Part shown: positions 20,901 to 34,495 of the stretch, piece after piece
Layout of the letters: each line of letters begins with the position of its first letter
How positions within the stretch are numbered: position 1 is the stretch's first letter
Assembly: GCF_022201045.2 (NCBI RefSeq)
Contig: NC_068564.1
Coordinates: forward strand, 33,757,001-33,821,000
DNA from: Citrus sinensis
Lineage: Eukaryota > Streptophyta > Magnoliopsida > Sapindales > Rutaceae
Length of the DNA: 64,000 nt
Reading direction: 5' to 3'
Notes under the pieces: generated by a model
Told to the model about the DNA's origin: nothing
The model's input: the letters and a program-made list of their open reading frames with translations, nothing else
Database searches by the model: none
Program-made: the position numbers and the translations under genes

Positions 20901-23900
20901 TAACCTTGCTTTACTTAATTGGCACATTTTTCCAAACATATAAATTCTACTCACAACACAACCTACAATTGTAAAAGTAGCAAGCACATACCTCAAAAAG
21001 CTGAATCCTATGGACACAATTATATAATAATCACTATTTCAAGGATGATAACCTCGAAATAATATAGTGAAGGTTTTGAAAAAAACATTGCTATCCATAA
21101 TAACACTATGAATATTGAATCAAGGAAACATAAAAAATATCAAGTAATCGCAAAAGAACTAATAAGAAAACACACACTGTAATGTTAATGAAAGATTTTT
21201 TTTAAAAAAAATAGTATTTAAAAGAAGTACTTGTGGTACTAATATATTAAATGAGGTTTTGTGTCACAATTTTGCCGAGCTGATACAAACAGAAAGTGGA
21301 AACAAAAATATAATTTACCTGAACGAGACACTTGGGATGCAATGCAACCCTATCTGCAGCTTTATCAACTTTAAACCAATCAACTGCGATGAGCTTGAGC
21401 AAGGGATCTCCACCCATTACCTGATGAGAAATTAAACAAATCACTTAACCAACATTCGGCAGAAATAATATGAAGATGATATTCTAAACAAGATCAAAAT
21501 AAAGAAAAAAAGGCAACTGCCAGATTTCTATTGGAAGCAGTACTGACAAAGTTGTCCCCAGTAAACTCAAAATGAGTAACATCCTCAATCAAATAACCTA
21601 ATTTTTTCAAAAACAAAGTATTCTATGAAGTGCAACGTTTATGAGCTTTTTACCCCAATACTTGTCACAACAGAGACTACCTGAGCAACACATTCACTGG
21701 GATACAGAACATTATGAGAGCATATGTGTTGCTAGTCTGGAAATATTATGCCACAAGTCACAAAAAAATTAATTGACTATGATGTGGAAACATAACAAGG
21801 CAGATTTGATTGTTACTTTGCACATGTCCAAAACTTAAGAGTTGAACAATAATTGGCAAAGTCAAGATATAACTATGACTATAGAAAAATACAAGCCTAA
21901 CGAGCAGTACTAAAAATATAAGCAGATCCCAAAACTGCTTATGCATTAACATAACAATGAAAATGATAGAATCCTTCTTCACATATGAGAAGATAGGGAA
22001 CAGAATAGATAGGGACAACAAAAAGCGGCCAGTGATTTAGAAGGGATGCAAAAACCACCTTGGCATTATCTTTTAGGTAAGTCTTTCCTCTGATCATAAA
22101 CCCCTTGCCACCAGGAGAAGTCCAACAATTTGAGTCAGTTTCATCCTTTGCCTTGTGCAGGGAACCGCGGAACTGGCTTGGATCAATAGTGATCGGAGGC
22201 ACACTACAATCAAACTCTTTATTTGCATCGGGAACTGCATCCAGGACTTCATATTTTAGTACTGAGTATTTAACAATGAGGGCCAAAAAAAAAAGAATAA
22301 ATAGATGCACAAAAACAGGAAGAAAATAAACATTGATACTTGTTCTTAAGACAATAGATAAATCACAAATATGTTAACAGCAAATAGTTATATATACATA
22401 ACACAATATGCTAAAACAAAAAATTGATGCATCAGAAAATAATTAACATTAATAATTAGCAATTAAAAAAAGTGAAACAAAATATGAGCAAAATAATATT
22501 TCGTTGATAATATACAAAAGGGGTAGCTCAGAGTTTTAAAGAGCTCGATTACCAAAGTTTCTTTAAACACAAGCATCAACTGTTCTAAAGCAGTATGTTT
22601 GTTACCATGGAAAAGGTAGTAGAATCTTGACCGTCATGTCCAACTTTTAAGTAAATGGAGCGGTGAAATTACCAATGTAAGGCAAATAGAATCTAAAAGA
22701 CTTCTGGATTCTGATGATAACAAATAGACCATTGCATATTCTCAAACAAAATTTTATAAACAGAGGACCTGAAGTTCGCTTCAAAGCTAAGCTTGCGATT
22801 GCCCATGAGACATTCTTCAGCTTCACTTTCTTGTCCTGAAGTAGATGAGACGTAAGTATCAATTCTAGACCTCTTTAACAGTATGGATTCATGAAAATGA
22901 TTTAGATTTGATCATAAGTCACACTTTTGACCTTCTCTAAACCTTTCAGACTGAACTTAATCTCTAATGAGAAGTAGGGGGTAAAAATAAAAAACCTTCT
23001 TATCAGGGTCATTACTATCATCACTATCTTCATCTTCTGAAGATGATGAGTCAGCAGCAATGGCATCGTAAAACTGTTCCTGCACTTCTACATCCTCATA
23101 ATAACCATTGGAAGATGAAACATCTGAAAATTTTGAATGGACAACCACAGTTGCGGATTCATTTTTGAGTGCTGGATTTGCTCCAATATATTCCTTTAAA
23201 CCTGAATAATGATGAACAAGGAAATGTAACTGGCACTGGAATAATCACATCATAAACAATTTCTGTAACACAACTTTACTGGTTTCAAGATTCAGATTGT
23301 TTTTTTATCATACATTTTGAAAACAGAAGTTAGTTTGAGCAAAATAATCTACGTTAGCAGACCACTAAAGGTAGTTCTTTCAGCTGATAAAGACTTGAAC
23401 ATATGTCATGATGTGGAAAAGTCACTTTTTCCTACACAGAACATATACCTTATTTGTTCAATAAACATATGCTTGAGGTCTTAAAGCCACTTAAAACTCT
23501 AAGATTGTGGATCAGCAAAGAAACAATTAATCAGATCTCCAAACCTGCCACTTGGCTTAGTAAAGCAAAATGGGTAGTCTTTTCGAACTTTGTGCTGCTG
23601 TTCTTCTTCCATCTACACCAGCCAGACGAATGTATCTCCAACATTTGTGTCACAAGACACTTAGCCCCGTTCGAACCCATTGGCAAGTTTAAACTTCTAA
23701 TCTCCCAAGTTGATGCTGCAGTTCATGTAAATTATATGAAAACAAAAGAGTAAGAATTGAGTTAATGATGGCCAACTTTCTCAATTTGTCGGATCTTGTA
23801 ATGATGTAGATACAATTTAATCACTGAAAGTATGTGAAACTAAAAAGATTATAAATTAGTAATACAATCAACAGTGATCAGTGGAAACAAGAATAAAAAG

Positions 23901-26900
23901 TTCATGTGACCAATGAATATTAAAAAGAAATTAGCAAAGCAGTGATATTTTGTATATTGAACATTTAAATATTATAACTGGTATTATAGAGAAGTATATT
24001 TTCAGCATTTGAGCTGTGAACTAAAAATGCACATATAGATTTCAAAAGAAGCATGATTTATGAAAAAAAAAAATCAAAATTCAGCTCATACATTGCAAGA
24101 GAGTGTGTGTGTGTGTGTACCACTTGAAATCATACGAAAAGATAAAATACCATGCGCTATACAAGCCTAACACAAAATGAATTGGTTACGCATAAAATCA
24201 CCTAGTCTAAAGGGGAAAACTTATTTTACCAGGAAGTACGTGTAAAATCAAGCGCTTATATAGATACTTTCCACTCCTTTCAACAGCACCCAGAAACTGT
24301 TTAAATAACTCATTTAATGCTAGGTTTCCATCCAAACACTTTGAACACAAAACTCAATGTCAGGTTAAACAACAAGGGATGGCTTATAGATTGACCGCAT
24401 CATTGAATTATTATGTGGCAGCATCATTTTTCAGATGTAAGCTAAGTCAAGTGCCCATCACTAATAAAAAGTATAATATTATAACTAATAGATCTAAACA
24501 TTTGCTCAGATACATTTAGTAGTGGATTAGGATGCGGTGAATGAGGGGTCAGGACGAAGAAAGAAAATGAAGTAAAGAAGTAACATGAAAAGGGCTACAT
24601 AGATAATAAACCATAATACCCCACCTAATTCTTCGTTCGTAACTCAAGAAACAAACATAAACCCTGTATGCTTAATCAGAAAGTGTTAAATTGACTAGCA
24701 GCTAACAAACATAAAAAATATACTTCCTCCAATATCAATTGAAGCAACAAAAGAAGCAGGTATATCATTAGAGTTGTACAAAAATAAAGAATGATTAAGA
24801 TATCTTATTTGTTCTCTGATAATGAAAATCACTTACGGTTAATTTTTGTGCGTCGATACCCAGATTTTGGGGGCCGTTTCTTGTGTACAGCTGGAAACTG
24901 CAAGATTGCTGCATCCAAAAATTATATCAGTGCCAAGTACAGAAGCAAGTGTGTTAAATTTATTGTAATAAACTTCACTTTGCAAATTCAACATGTTATG
25001 CACCAAACCATCTCTAAAAAAGAAAAATTAACCACTAAACAACTCTCAAATAGAAAATACTAACAAAATTCTGAAAAATAATAAGATGAATCTGGCAGTC
25101 TAGGATATCACATATAACTGTTGTTCATAAGTTTGCAGATTATAACCAATTATCCAAGCATATGACTGTCACCACTATTATACAATAATATCTATTTCAG
25201 CTTCAGTCGTAATAATGGATTTTAAATGTTTTGAGGTAAGGTACCTGCTTACGAGGCTGGCATGATACATGCATAGCATCTAAGCTAATTATATGAAGCA
25301 ACTCTAGTAAACTAGATATGATCATTGTAGTTCTTACTATATGTTCCATCTTGTCCACGAAACCATTGCCTAGAGAAGACAAAATCTCTCTTGGACTGCC
25401 ACCTGCAAAAAATATCATATAACAAACGGATCTTAGAGCATCATATAGAGGAAAAACAACAAAAATGATAATACATCCAAAATTGTAAACACCACAACCT
25501 TTGGATGTTGTTGACTAGAAATTCATTCCATCACAGCACAAACTACCTGAGTTAGGCTGCCCTAAAGGGTTTTGAACCTCCAACCTCTGTGATGAAAATT
25601 GAGACTAGAGTTTGGAGGATAGGGTGCAGGATCAGAATTGTATGACAAAAAACACTAATGCATTGGGACCAACGAATTGAAAAACTAATTAGTAGGCTCT
25701 TTTTGTTAAAATATCCTATGACAGGAAGCTTATCTCTTGTTCATCCTTTCCCTAGTACAGTACACAATAGTCAATAGGCACAAAGTATTCAAATGGAAAA
25801 CATAGTTTACCAAACTCTAAACATTAATTGGGAAACCAATACAACCAAAAGAATCATGTAACTAAAAGCAAACGAAAAACTAGTAGTCCTGTTTAACAAC
25901 ATTACCGAGTAAGGTATTTTGGGTCATATGTCCCGTAAACAACATCATAATGTCCATCATAAGAATCTACCAGCTCCAAGTCACCTGTCAACATATCCCA
26001 CCTGTGAAGATAATTATTAGAGAGATTGAAGTTGCACAACCACATTAAAGAACTCCAGAACAAAAGTTAAGCAACTTACTCGTATCTTTGGTGACGTTCA
26101 AGGTTTAAAACTACCTCAAAAACAGTGTCTGCACTTGCATCAATGACACCAACAGCCTTCACAAGAACACCTCTACCACTCTATAATGAGTTAAAAGTAA
26201 TCAAGGGAGCACTTCAGGTCATTTATCAAAGAAACAAATCCGTATAACTACAGTTCTATCAGAAGCAATACCATGACACTAAATAACAATCAGAAAGAAA
26301 AGAAGGCTATGTGTCAAAGATTGCATTAATAGACTGTAAAAATTAGTATTCCAGTAAGCTTTAAAAAATAAATATAAAAATAAAAAATCTTCAAATATGC
26401 TTATCATATTTACAAATCTGTTAACTTCACGAGTTATCTTAACACTTCTATTTTTTCTGGATAATAATCATATAACCAAAACTATTGCTAATAAAATTGG
26501 TTGCAAAGATGGTGCAAACATGCAAGCAATGAAGGCAAAGAGATCATGACATAATGATGAATACCTTAGAATCAGCAACATCCTCAAAAATTCTAACACC
26601 TGAAACCAAAGAGAGAGAGAGAGTCTCAGGCAGAAAGAAGATATAGATTTCCTCCATTTAAATTAAATTCTAGAAACAATTACTTTATATGTCAAAAGAA
26701 CCAGAAAAAAAACTTAATACAAATGAAACAAGTCCTTAAATTTTATTTAAGTTTTCATGGTTTCTATTAATCAGCCTGAGTATAAACGAAGCTTAATTCC
26801 TACAAGCTTAAGCACCTCAATGTGGTTTAGGGCTCTCACAGAAGTTTGAGAATGGCATAAAAGAATTTGGGATAGAAATTAACTTTGAGACGACAGTGCT

Positions 26901-29900
26901 ACGAGTAAAATAAAAGTAATATATCTAGAAATCAACTAATATTTATCATATTAAGCTTAAAACTGAAAATGATGTTATTCTGAGCAAAATAAAAGTAATA
27001 TATCTAGAAACTACACACACACAGTGCTACGAGTAAATCACATATGAAGCTAGAAAAAGTTATGCCATAATGGTCTTTCTAGTAAATATAAAAAGGTTAA
27101 AAGAAAAGTACCATTTAGTGTACGAACACACTTCCATTCATGTGCTTCAATAGCATCTCCAATGTCCCCTTCAAAGAAGCCCTCTCCCCTGACAGAACCA
27201 CCCAAATCTGAAGATTGCCTCAAAAGTGTTTCAGGACCTGTGACCATTAAAAAGAATGAAAAAAACAAGAAAATAAAAAAAGAAATGAACCCAATGCATA
27301 ATATATTGAGTCCACCAACAAACATTCATGAAAATACATTGAATCCTGTAAAAAAAAAAAAAAAATTGAAATGCATTAATCAACATCACATGCAAAACTT
27401 CAACATTTTAATCTCAATGGGATACCCTAAATAGAAGTTGCCAAATTGCATTAAACATTTTTGGTTGGACAAAAAGGTGCCTAACATTCAAAAACTCCAA
27501 AGATATAAAGTTTTGTCACAGTGAATTGCAAATGGTAGGTCATGATCTGATGACTGCATTGTCTCCCAACCACTAATAAATTGACAAAGTACAGGCTCCC
27601 CAAGTAGTATGTCTAGAACATTACCTGAAGAGATAAATATTAATACCATTACTTAAATCTTAAGAATAAAGCATAGCATCTGTTGTGACAGAATATCATT
27701 ACACTTCATTTTTAAGAACTCATACGACATGCATAGGGCATACCCACTACTTTTCCTGTAAGTACTCCAAAAGTGCACAATGACCACCACATGTGGTAAT
27801 TCAGTATAATGAGTTAAAAACAAACGATATGTTTGCCATCATACGACAAAAGATCTGATTTCAAGTGAACCTCACAGAAAATCCGATGCAGCTGCCCCAA
27901 AAAAAAATAATGATACATGAGCAACCACCTCACCATGCCCAATTCTTATGAGCTTTCTCAGTCCATGAGCATACCGCCTCACTCTAGGTCGATGTCCATC
28001 CAGATTTATCCTGCCACAGTAAAACAAGAGAATACAACTAACTAAGGTCTTCAATAACATTATATAACAAATATAGAGCAAACACAGAATACCAGAACAC
28101 TCATCGCAACATGAGATACAGCATGAAACCCCTGTATCCTATAGCAAGTCAAGAATTATACTTGCTTTCAACCAGACATATCGACAGGGCTACATAATGA
28201 TTCAGCTATATATTCAAGTTATACTCAACAGAATGCAATTTCAATTTTTGGTCTGCTGGAGGTCCGTTGGGCCTTTGGCCTACAGCCCCGAAATTGCCTC
28301 TCACATCCCATGAAGTGAACCAGTAAATACTACCAACCAAAAATGTCCGAATAGAAGTTTGCCCTTAATCCTCACCATTGTGGTTGAAAAATCCTATTAA
28401 CCAATCCCCCCGAACCATGGTTAAACATGACAGCTACTTTTTTTTTTTTTTTAGACCAAAAAACATGAAAGCTACTTTAAGATCACAAAAAACAGCAAGC
28501 ATACTCAGTCTCCATGTTCAATTTGTTTCTGGCGCTGCCTCCTCTTGAAAGCTCCACTTCAGCCTGCAATAGAAAGAAAAAAGTTGTTCTGATTTCTATG
28601 ACACGATAATTTTTCAACAAAACCATTATCTCATCTCTGTTTTATCCAGAACAATGTTTCTACCTTGTCACAAGATCCATGAAAAGGTTCAATTGTAAGA
28701 AAAAATAGCAAGGGGTGGATGCATGGAAAGGACTTGACACAATCAAAGTCAGACATGATAATGATAACCTTTTGGGAAAGCAAGAGACCCAGCATTTTAC
28801 ATGACTTCCACTGCATTAATCACAACAGTCTAACTGATTTCATTTATACCTGCTGCTTGGCCTGATCAAATGCCTCCATCCATTTCCGGGCTTCTCCCGC
28901 TGTGGCACAAGCAATCTTGAACGTAAAACATTCAGTTAGTTGGGAGGCATTTTGGCATCGAAGAATATAAAATCAAAAACTTTATTAGATAGAAAACTGA
29001 CTCAGGATCATAAAAGTAAGTTAGAAGTGTGAAGTTAAGCATTTTTTCTTTTTTTGATTTTAACTTGGCAAAATTAAAAAGGAATGTAGCATACTGCTAA
29101 TTTCACGAATGTTATTTACTATCTGTTTCCCACCTTAAAATAGTTTTGTTTGCAAACATAGGTTCCCAATGGAGGGAAATAAATTGCATTTACTTCCTTT
29201 AGTTGATTTACTTAATAGTTATGTTGAAATATTCCCAAGTCCTAAGGGTAGAAGAAATTTGAACCACGCTAGAAGGTGCCACACAATTCCAAGTAGAAGC
29301 AAACGAACTTTAAAATTCTCCTATATATATATATATATAGGCATTGAAAAAATATCTTGTGTCAAGACGTCAAGAGTATAATATATGTCAGTATCTAGCA
29401 ATATTGCAAACTACAATATGAGGAACTTCAACTTACTTCTCCTTTTTTTGACTCGTCCAATCGGTTATAAAGCCGCATAACATAAACATCCTACAAAAAG
29501 ATGACAAATAGCATAAATAATTAGCTTCTTTCATCTTCTTGAGCTATTCAGAAAACCACAGAAAAATATGATCCAAAGGGTTCCCATGAAGCAGATCAAC
29601 TTAAAGAGAAAGAAATGCTCAAAAATATGAAAAATGTAGAACATGATGTGCAATAAGAAAAAGCAAACTTAAAAACTTACTTCCTAATAAAATAAACATA
29701 TAGAATTTACAAGATCTTACCCCATGATTAAACCTCCGACGCCCAAGCTCCTCCACCATAAGTGTGGGCCCTATGACACCCCTCCTAATGGGTTTCTGGA
29801 CCATTTAAAAAAAAAAAGAGCATAATAAATACAAGCAATTGTGGAAATTCTCTAAACTGCTTATTTTAAGTGTAATCCACATAACTCAATAAATAAAATC

Positions 29901-30632
29901 AAGGAAAGCTATACTTCCGTACGGTACAAAACAAAATTGCCAAGCAAAAATCATGTTATGTGAGTAAAACCCAATTGCTCTATAACATACATGAACCAGA
30001 GATGGCAAGAAAAAAGCATTCAGCACAACACAATAAAATCATATGCAACATGTTCTATCATACAGGATCAAATAATTTCATCAAGTTGCACGTAAAGAAA
30101 CCACTATTATATTGCCTTGAGCCTCAAACGGACCATACATATAACATCATAACTATAAAAGTTAAAAAATATCTCAGAAGAATAAGCACACAACCACATT
30201 CACCCAATGTAATTTTGTTTTTTTTTCAGACACTAGTCATAAAATAATGCATTGTTCTCATTTTCATCTTACTGTCCATTCTGATCATTGGAAATCTTAT
30301 TCAAGGACAAAAAATACACAATTCAATGCAAAATATCATTTAAAGAACTCAAAGAAACGTACAATGCCGGGATTTTCATGAGGATCACGCTTATACATCT
30401 CGACATATTTGCCTCTAATGAACAAAAACCGAAGATGGCAATACTCATGCCCGATTGAATTTGTGCCCATATGATAAACCCACCCAAAATACTCAAAATA
30501 CCCTTTTTCTTTATCTCCCACATTCCGTCCTCCGCCAACACCACCATCGTGGCGGCTGTTGCCTCCGCCACTGCTGGTGTCGGACCCAGATCCCTCGCTG
30601 CCCAACTTCTTTACCGACGACGTCGTTTCCAT
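17984..30632 (-). CDS. EDR2: ENHANCED DISEASE RESISTANCE 2 protein (PH-START-DUF1336)
   Basis: Lipid-binding negative regulator of salicylate-dependent defence and cell death in Arabidopsis. The PH domain binds phosphoinositides and START is a lipid-transfer fold. Exons in gene order: 30363-30632, 29721-29795, 29437-29490, 28850-28915, 28505-28563, 27934-28010, 27112-27237, 26565-26599, 26080-26180, 25906-26001, 25338-25402, 24837-24908, 23545-23715, 22996-23201, 22769-22835, 22059-22234, 21319-21420, 20227-20274, 19451-19594, 19256-19351, 18798-18899, 17984-18076. Total 766 residues. The PH domain (GYFEYFGWVYHMGTNSIGHE onward) spans exons 1-5. START spans about exons 7-14 (DTVFEVVLNLERH, YDVVYGTYDPKYL, WQSKRDFVFSRQW). 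An acidic Ser/Asp linker closes exon 14. DUF1336 fills exons 16-22, ending AAVPLEV. The N-terminus before the PH domain is Gly/Ser-rich. Introns are large for a plant gene, so the gene occupies nearly 13 kb. Confidence 0.95.
19688..19845. mobile_element. MITE-like inverted repeat in EDR2 intron 18
   Basis: A perfect 17-bp inverted pair, TATCCCAAATGATGTGG at 19704-19720 and its complement at 19814-19830, is extended outward by imperfect matching (AGAAT...ATTCT) and inward by a CAAxTGGTTG match. Ends and target duplication are not clear, so the boundaries are approximate. Confidence 0.5.
26894..27037. repeat. Shuffled local duplication in EDR2 intron 7
   Basis: CAGTGCTACGAGTAAA occurs at 26894-26909 and 27022-27037. 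An adjoining block (AAAATAAAAGTAATATATCT plus GAAA) occurs at 26907-26931 and again from 26986. The two modules appear in opposite order in the two places, which suggests slippage or template switching rather than a simple tandem duplication. Confidence 0.7.
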
Positions 30633-30762
30633 CTCTCTCTCTCTCTCTCTCTACCCTCTCTGTCTGTTTTGCTGAAGCTTTCAATCTATCTTCACATTCG
30701 CTGGTTGATTCGAGAGAAAGACAGAGGGAGAGAGTTTGCCAACAATCGACGGAGCGCGACAT
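30511..30762 (-). promoter_or_regulatory. Upstream ORF overlapping the EDR2 start
   Basis: An ATG at 30762, 130 nt upstream of the EDR2 start, opens an 83-codon frame that is out of frame with EDR2 and ends at 30511, well inside exon 1. If the transcript begins upstream of 30762 it would compete with EDR2 translation. The encoded peptide is Arg/Glu-rich partly because it reads through the (CT)n tract, so it is more likely regulatory than functional. Confidence 0.3.
30631..30662. repeat. CT/GA microsatellite in the EDR2 5' leader
   Basis: A run of (CT)n abuts the EDR2 start codon on the plus strand, so the transcript would carry a GA-rich leader directly before ATG. Pyrimidine/purine tracts of this kind are common around plant transcription start regions. 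Confidence 0.7.
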
Positions 30763-30867
30763 GTGAGAGATATTTGTAATCTGGTAATAGCATCGTGGTC
30801 CCTTATTTTTGTAAATATCACGAATAAGTACATAATTATTAATATTTTCACTTCAGTCCCCTATCAG

Positions 30868-31530
30868 TAGAGCTGGTAAAATTTTACACGATATGAATAT
30901 GACACGAATAAATGGGTATGAGTCGTTAAATTTGACATGATTATTAACTAGGTCGGGTCTAGGTCTATATGATTTTTTCTTACATCAGATTAGAGTTAAA
31001 ATTCTTGATCCATTTACCTTATCAATGACTATATTGTATTTTATATTCTAAGTTAATTTGTATGTTCTTACCATCAAAACTCAAATATTACATATGATTT
31101 TCTCTTTTATTTTTTATTTTTTTAAGGATGAACATATATGCAATGTTTCATTTATAAATTTCATTTAGATACAAAACTTCAATAGTATAATTATGTAAAA
31201 TATTAGTCGCTATTTATATTTTATAATATCGACATATAATATTATCTACATATATATAATTAAAACTTCAATAGGGTAAATGTTTAATATTTTAGTAGAT
31301 ATGTACATTTTATAATATCGATTAATTTTATATATATGTGCGCGGGCATGAATTTAATGTAAATTTTGTTAAATATATAGATATTAAGCGAGTTATTGAG
31401 TAACTTATTTATTCTTCATGTCAGGTTAGAGTGTTAATATTTTGACAAAATTATTAAATGGATTGTGTTTGGATCAACCTAAAATTAACACAACATGAAT
31501 ATGATCCGATAACTCACTTTACTAGCTTTA
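30868..31530. mobile_element. Non-autonomous hAT-like element, 663 bp, upstream of EDR2
   Basis: Left end TAGAGCTGGTAAAATTTTAC; the right end, read on the other strand, begins TAAAGCTAGTAAAGTGAGTT. Imperfect 8-bp flanking repeats CCTATCAG (30860-30867) and CCTAGTAG (31531-31538) differ at two bases, as expected for an aged insertion. Subterminal ATGAATATGA-type motifs recur near both ends. There is no transposase frame. The left edge is 236 bp upstream of the EDR2 ATG. Confidence 0.65.
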
Positions 31531-34495
31531 CCTAGTAGGGCACATGTCTATTTGTTCTTAAGTAATAATAATTAATAAAACAACCGTTGCCTAAGTATTA
31601 TCTTAAATAATGTGAAACCATCGCTTAAGTGATAAGATATTTTAATAAATTATTTCAAAAATTACAAAAATTTATCAAGAATGTCATATCATCTTTTGAT
31701 TAAAAAAACTCAACATTACTTAAAAAGTATTACTCTATGTTCTATCACTAAAAATTAAAGGTACTTTCATTTCATAAATCCCTTTCCATTTTATTCTATA
31801 CTCTTTGGGGTAAAAATTTTCTGTTTTGACTTTTGAATGTAAATATTTAGCTTCTCAATAACAAAATATGATGGTAGAGATTTCTATAAATAAAATTGCG
31901 AATTATGCTACTAGATGTGATTTCACTAAAATTAAAGACTTTGAAGTTATTATCCCCGTTTGTAATTTTGTGAGTTTGTGAAAGATCTTGATCGTACACC
32001 CGTTGAAAGAAACAGACCAATGAGTTTGTTGATGATGGGTTCGCTGTGTTGCCGCCGGTAATGCCGCTCAGTGAAAATGAAATAACGGGGCATTTGTCTA
32101 ATTGTCTTTTTATAACTACTATTCGTCGGCAAGCTGAGTTGTATTTTTTTACCCTTTTTTTTTAATTTGTTTTACTTGATTTTCTATTTTCAAAATTATT
32201 TTATAATTATTTACTTAATAAATTTGATTTCCATCCTTCTAACATATTTCCAGTTCCAAATATTGATAAAAGTACGTCACATCAATCAATAGCATCATTA
32301 ACCAGGCGAAAATTCTTATGGTCCAATTAGCATTGCTTTTGAAAGATTCAAAAATAATTTTGAAAAGATAAAAGCTAAGTATTTAATAAATTTTAAAAAA
32401 ATTATTTTTGACAAAATTGGTCAATCTTATAGCAAATTTTGAAACAAGAAAAGAGTAACTTTTTCAAATATATCTTTTCAAAATAAATTTTTTTATTAAA
32501 TTGATTTAACCATAAATTCTATACTCATGCTAGGGTACTTATAAACTTTTTTTTTTCTGTCATAATGTTTGTTTACCATACAAGTTTTAAAAATTATAAT
32601 ACTTTTAAAAATAAATTTAAGTAAACTTTTAACCGATTCTCTTCACGACTAATTATTTTTACAGTACAATTAACAATAATTATTTTAAAAATCATAATAT
32701 TACTAAATTGACCCTTAAGATATAATCATCGTTTGTTGTTGTTATTGTTATTATTATTATCATCATCTTTGATATTTTGTGCTAAGGTGTCCACATGGAG
32801 ACAAACTTATCTTAAAGCACACAATAATAAAAAATGTTGCCCACATGAAAGAATTTTACAACTCATGCGAAGAATGAAGAATTGATGCCATTCCCTCTTT
32901 CTCATACAATCTTTTTTATACAAAAAGAGAAATAGGAAATGCGGTCCAAGTGCAAATTCTACATAAAAATTTTACGCATGGTTTTTTTTTTTTTTAAGTA
33001 GAAATAATTTAATGAATGAAATCAATGCACGGTGGGCAACTGTACCTGCCATTTCTTAATTATGAATTAATTACTTCAATTTCTGGTTTGAGAAATGAAT
33101 TGACTTTCTCATCATAATATGCAATAATGGTATCTTAGCTCCAAAGTTGATGGTTCTGTCATAGAATAGTCAATAGTTTCTTCGTCACGTAAACTTAGTG
33201 TTTATTTGATATAGTTTATCTAATAATCATAAGTATTCCAGTGGAATAGACCTTGTTGAGCATTATTTCAATTAAATATTGTTAGCAAAAATCTAAATTG
33301 TTATAGAAAGTGAAAGCTTAGAGTAAGTTTGTACTTTTTTAGTTCCGAGAATTACAATATGTCCTTTATCTTTGCTCTTAGTGGAAAATCAAAATTTTAA
33401 AAATTTCTTATTGATGATTCCCAAATTTGTTTTCTCGTTCCCTAACATTCAATGTCCTATATTATACACTACTACAATTAAAAAATTAAAAAAAAAAAAA
33501 AAACTTCGGGTTAGCGTCTTAGCAACGGAAAGTTGAAGGTGTGACTAAAACTAAGATTTTTAATGTTGAGTGGAGAAGTAGGTATCAATCAACATTGTAG
33601 ATAGATATACCCAATTCCAAATATATGGCGCAAATAGTAAACCAAAACCAAAATCATCGAAAGGGATGCCTTTTGTTTACTAGCTAATATGTAGGGCAAA
33701 ATGTCCACATGAGCTAAGTTTAAAGCTCTTTTATCTAATGCCTTTAGGTTATGTTTGGATGCTGCGGCAAAAAAGTATGATTAGAATAATTTTATGAATG
33801 GGGAAAAGAAAAAATAAATAAATAAATAAATAAAAGCAAGACCTCTCATCTAATTAAGGCCATGGTTGGGACTGTCAGACTAGCAAAGTATTTAAATTTT
33901 AGTCCAAAATTAATGGGATTATCAATCCTCATTTTTAAGTAAGTTTAGGTAGAATAAGATTGAATGAAAAATTGTCCTCTTTTTATCACTTTTTTCCTTC
34001 TCATTTAAACTAATATTTAATATAAAATAATATAAAAACTAATTTCATAATCTACTGAAACTATAATTTTAATTATATTATATAGCAAAATTTTATTCAA
34101 TTAACTTATTTTAAAAGGTATAAATTATTAAATAATTTATTTAAATTAGTATTCAATATTTATGATTAAACACCAAAAAAAAAATCAACCATTTACTCAC
34201 AACAATATTAAATATTAAATATTAAATTCAACTAGTCGTACAATTTTAAAATAATTATACTTGTTAGTTTCATTAAATTTTTCCCATATTTTACTACACA
34301 AAAGTCAATATCATATATAATATGGCTTCCGATCTAATCCTATAGACAATCCAGACCAATCACAACTTCCAAAGGTTGGATAAATTATAGAATAAGATAT
34401 AGTTTCATTATTCCCAAAAGAAAAAAAAAAAGGAAAAAAAAACAAAAAAAGCCCCAACAAAAGAAGAGAACAGTCCGAGAAATCGCATCATCCGT
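31531..34495. other. Intergenic region between EDR2 and bS6
   Basis: Very AT-rich. A short patch of higher GC at about 31960-32130 is open in more than one frame but matches no family I know. Poly-A/T tracts occur near 32980 and 33490, and an (AAAT)n run near 33812. The bS6 3' flank adjoins 34495. No gene supported. Confidence 0.5.

Noticed and set aside
22519..22570. tRNA gene (GTAGCTCAG looks like box A)
   Set aside because: No box B, no acceptor stem and no cloverleaf can be formed. It is intron sequence of EDR2.
25540..25610. tRNA-derived SINE (box-B-like GGTTCAAAACC on the minus strand)
   Set aside because: No convincing box A, no poly-A or T tail and no target duplication were found.
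30455..30779. Plus-strand frames of about 100 residues over EDR2 exon 1
   Set aside because: They are antisense read-through of the Gly/Ser-rich exon and the CT tract.
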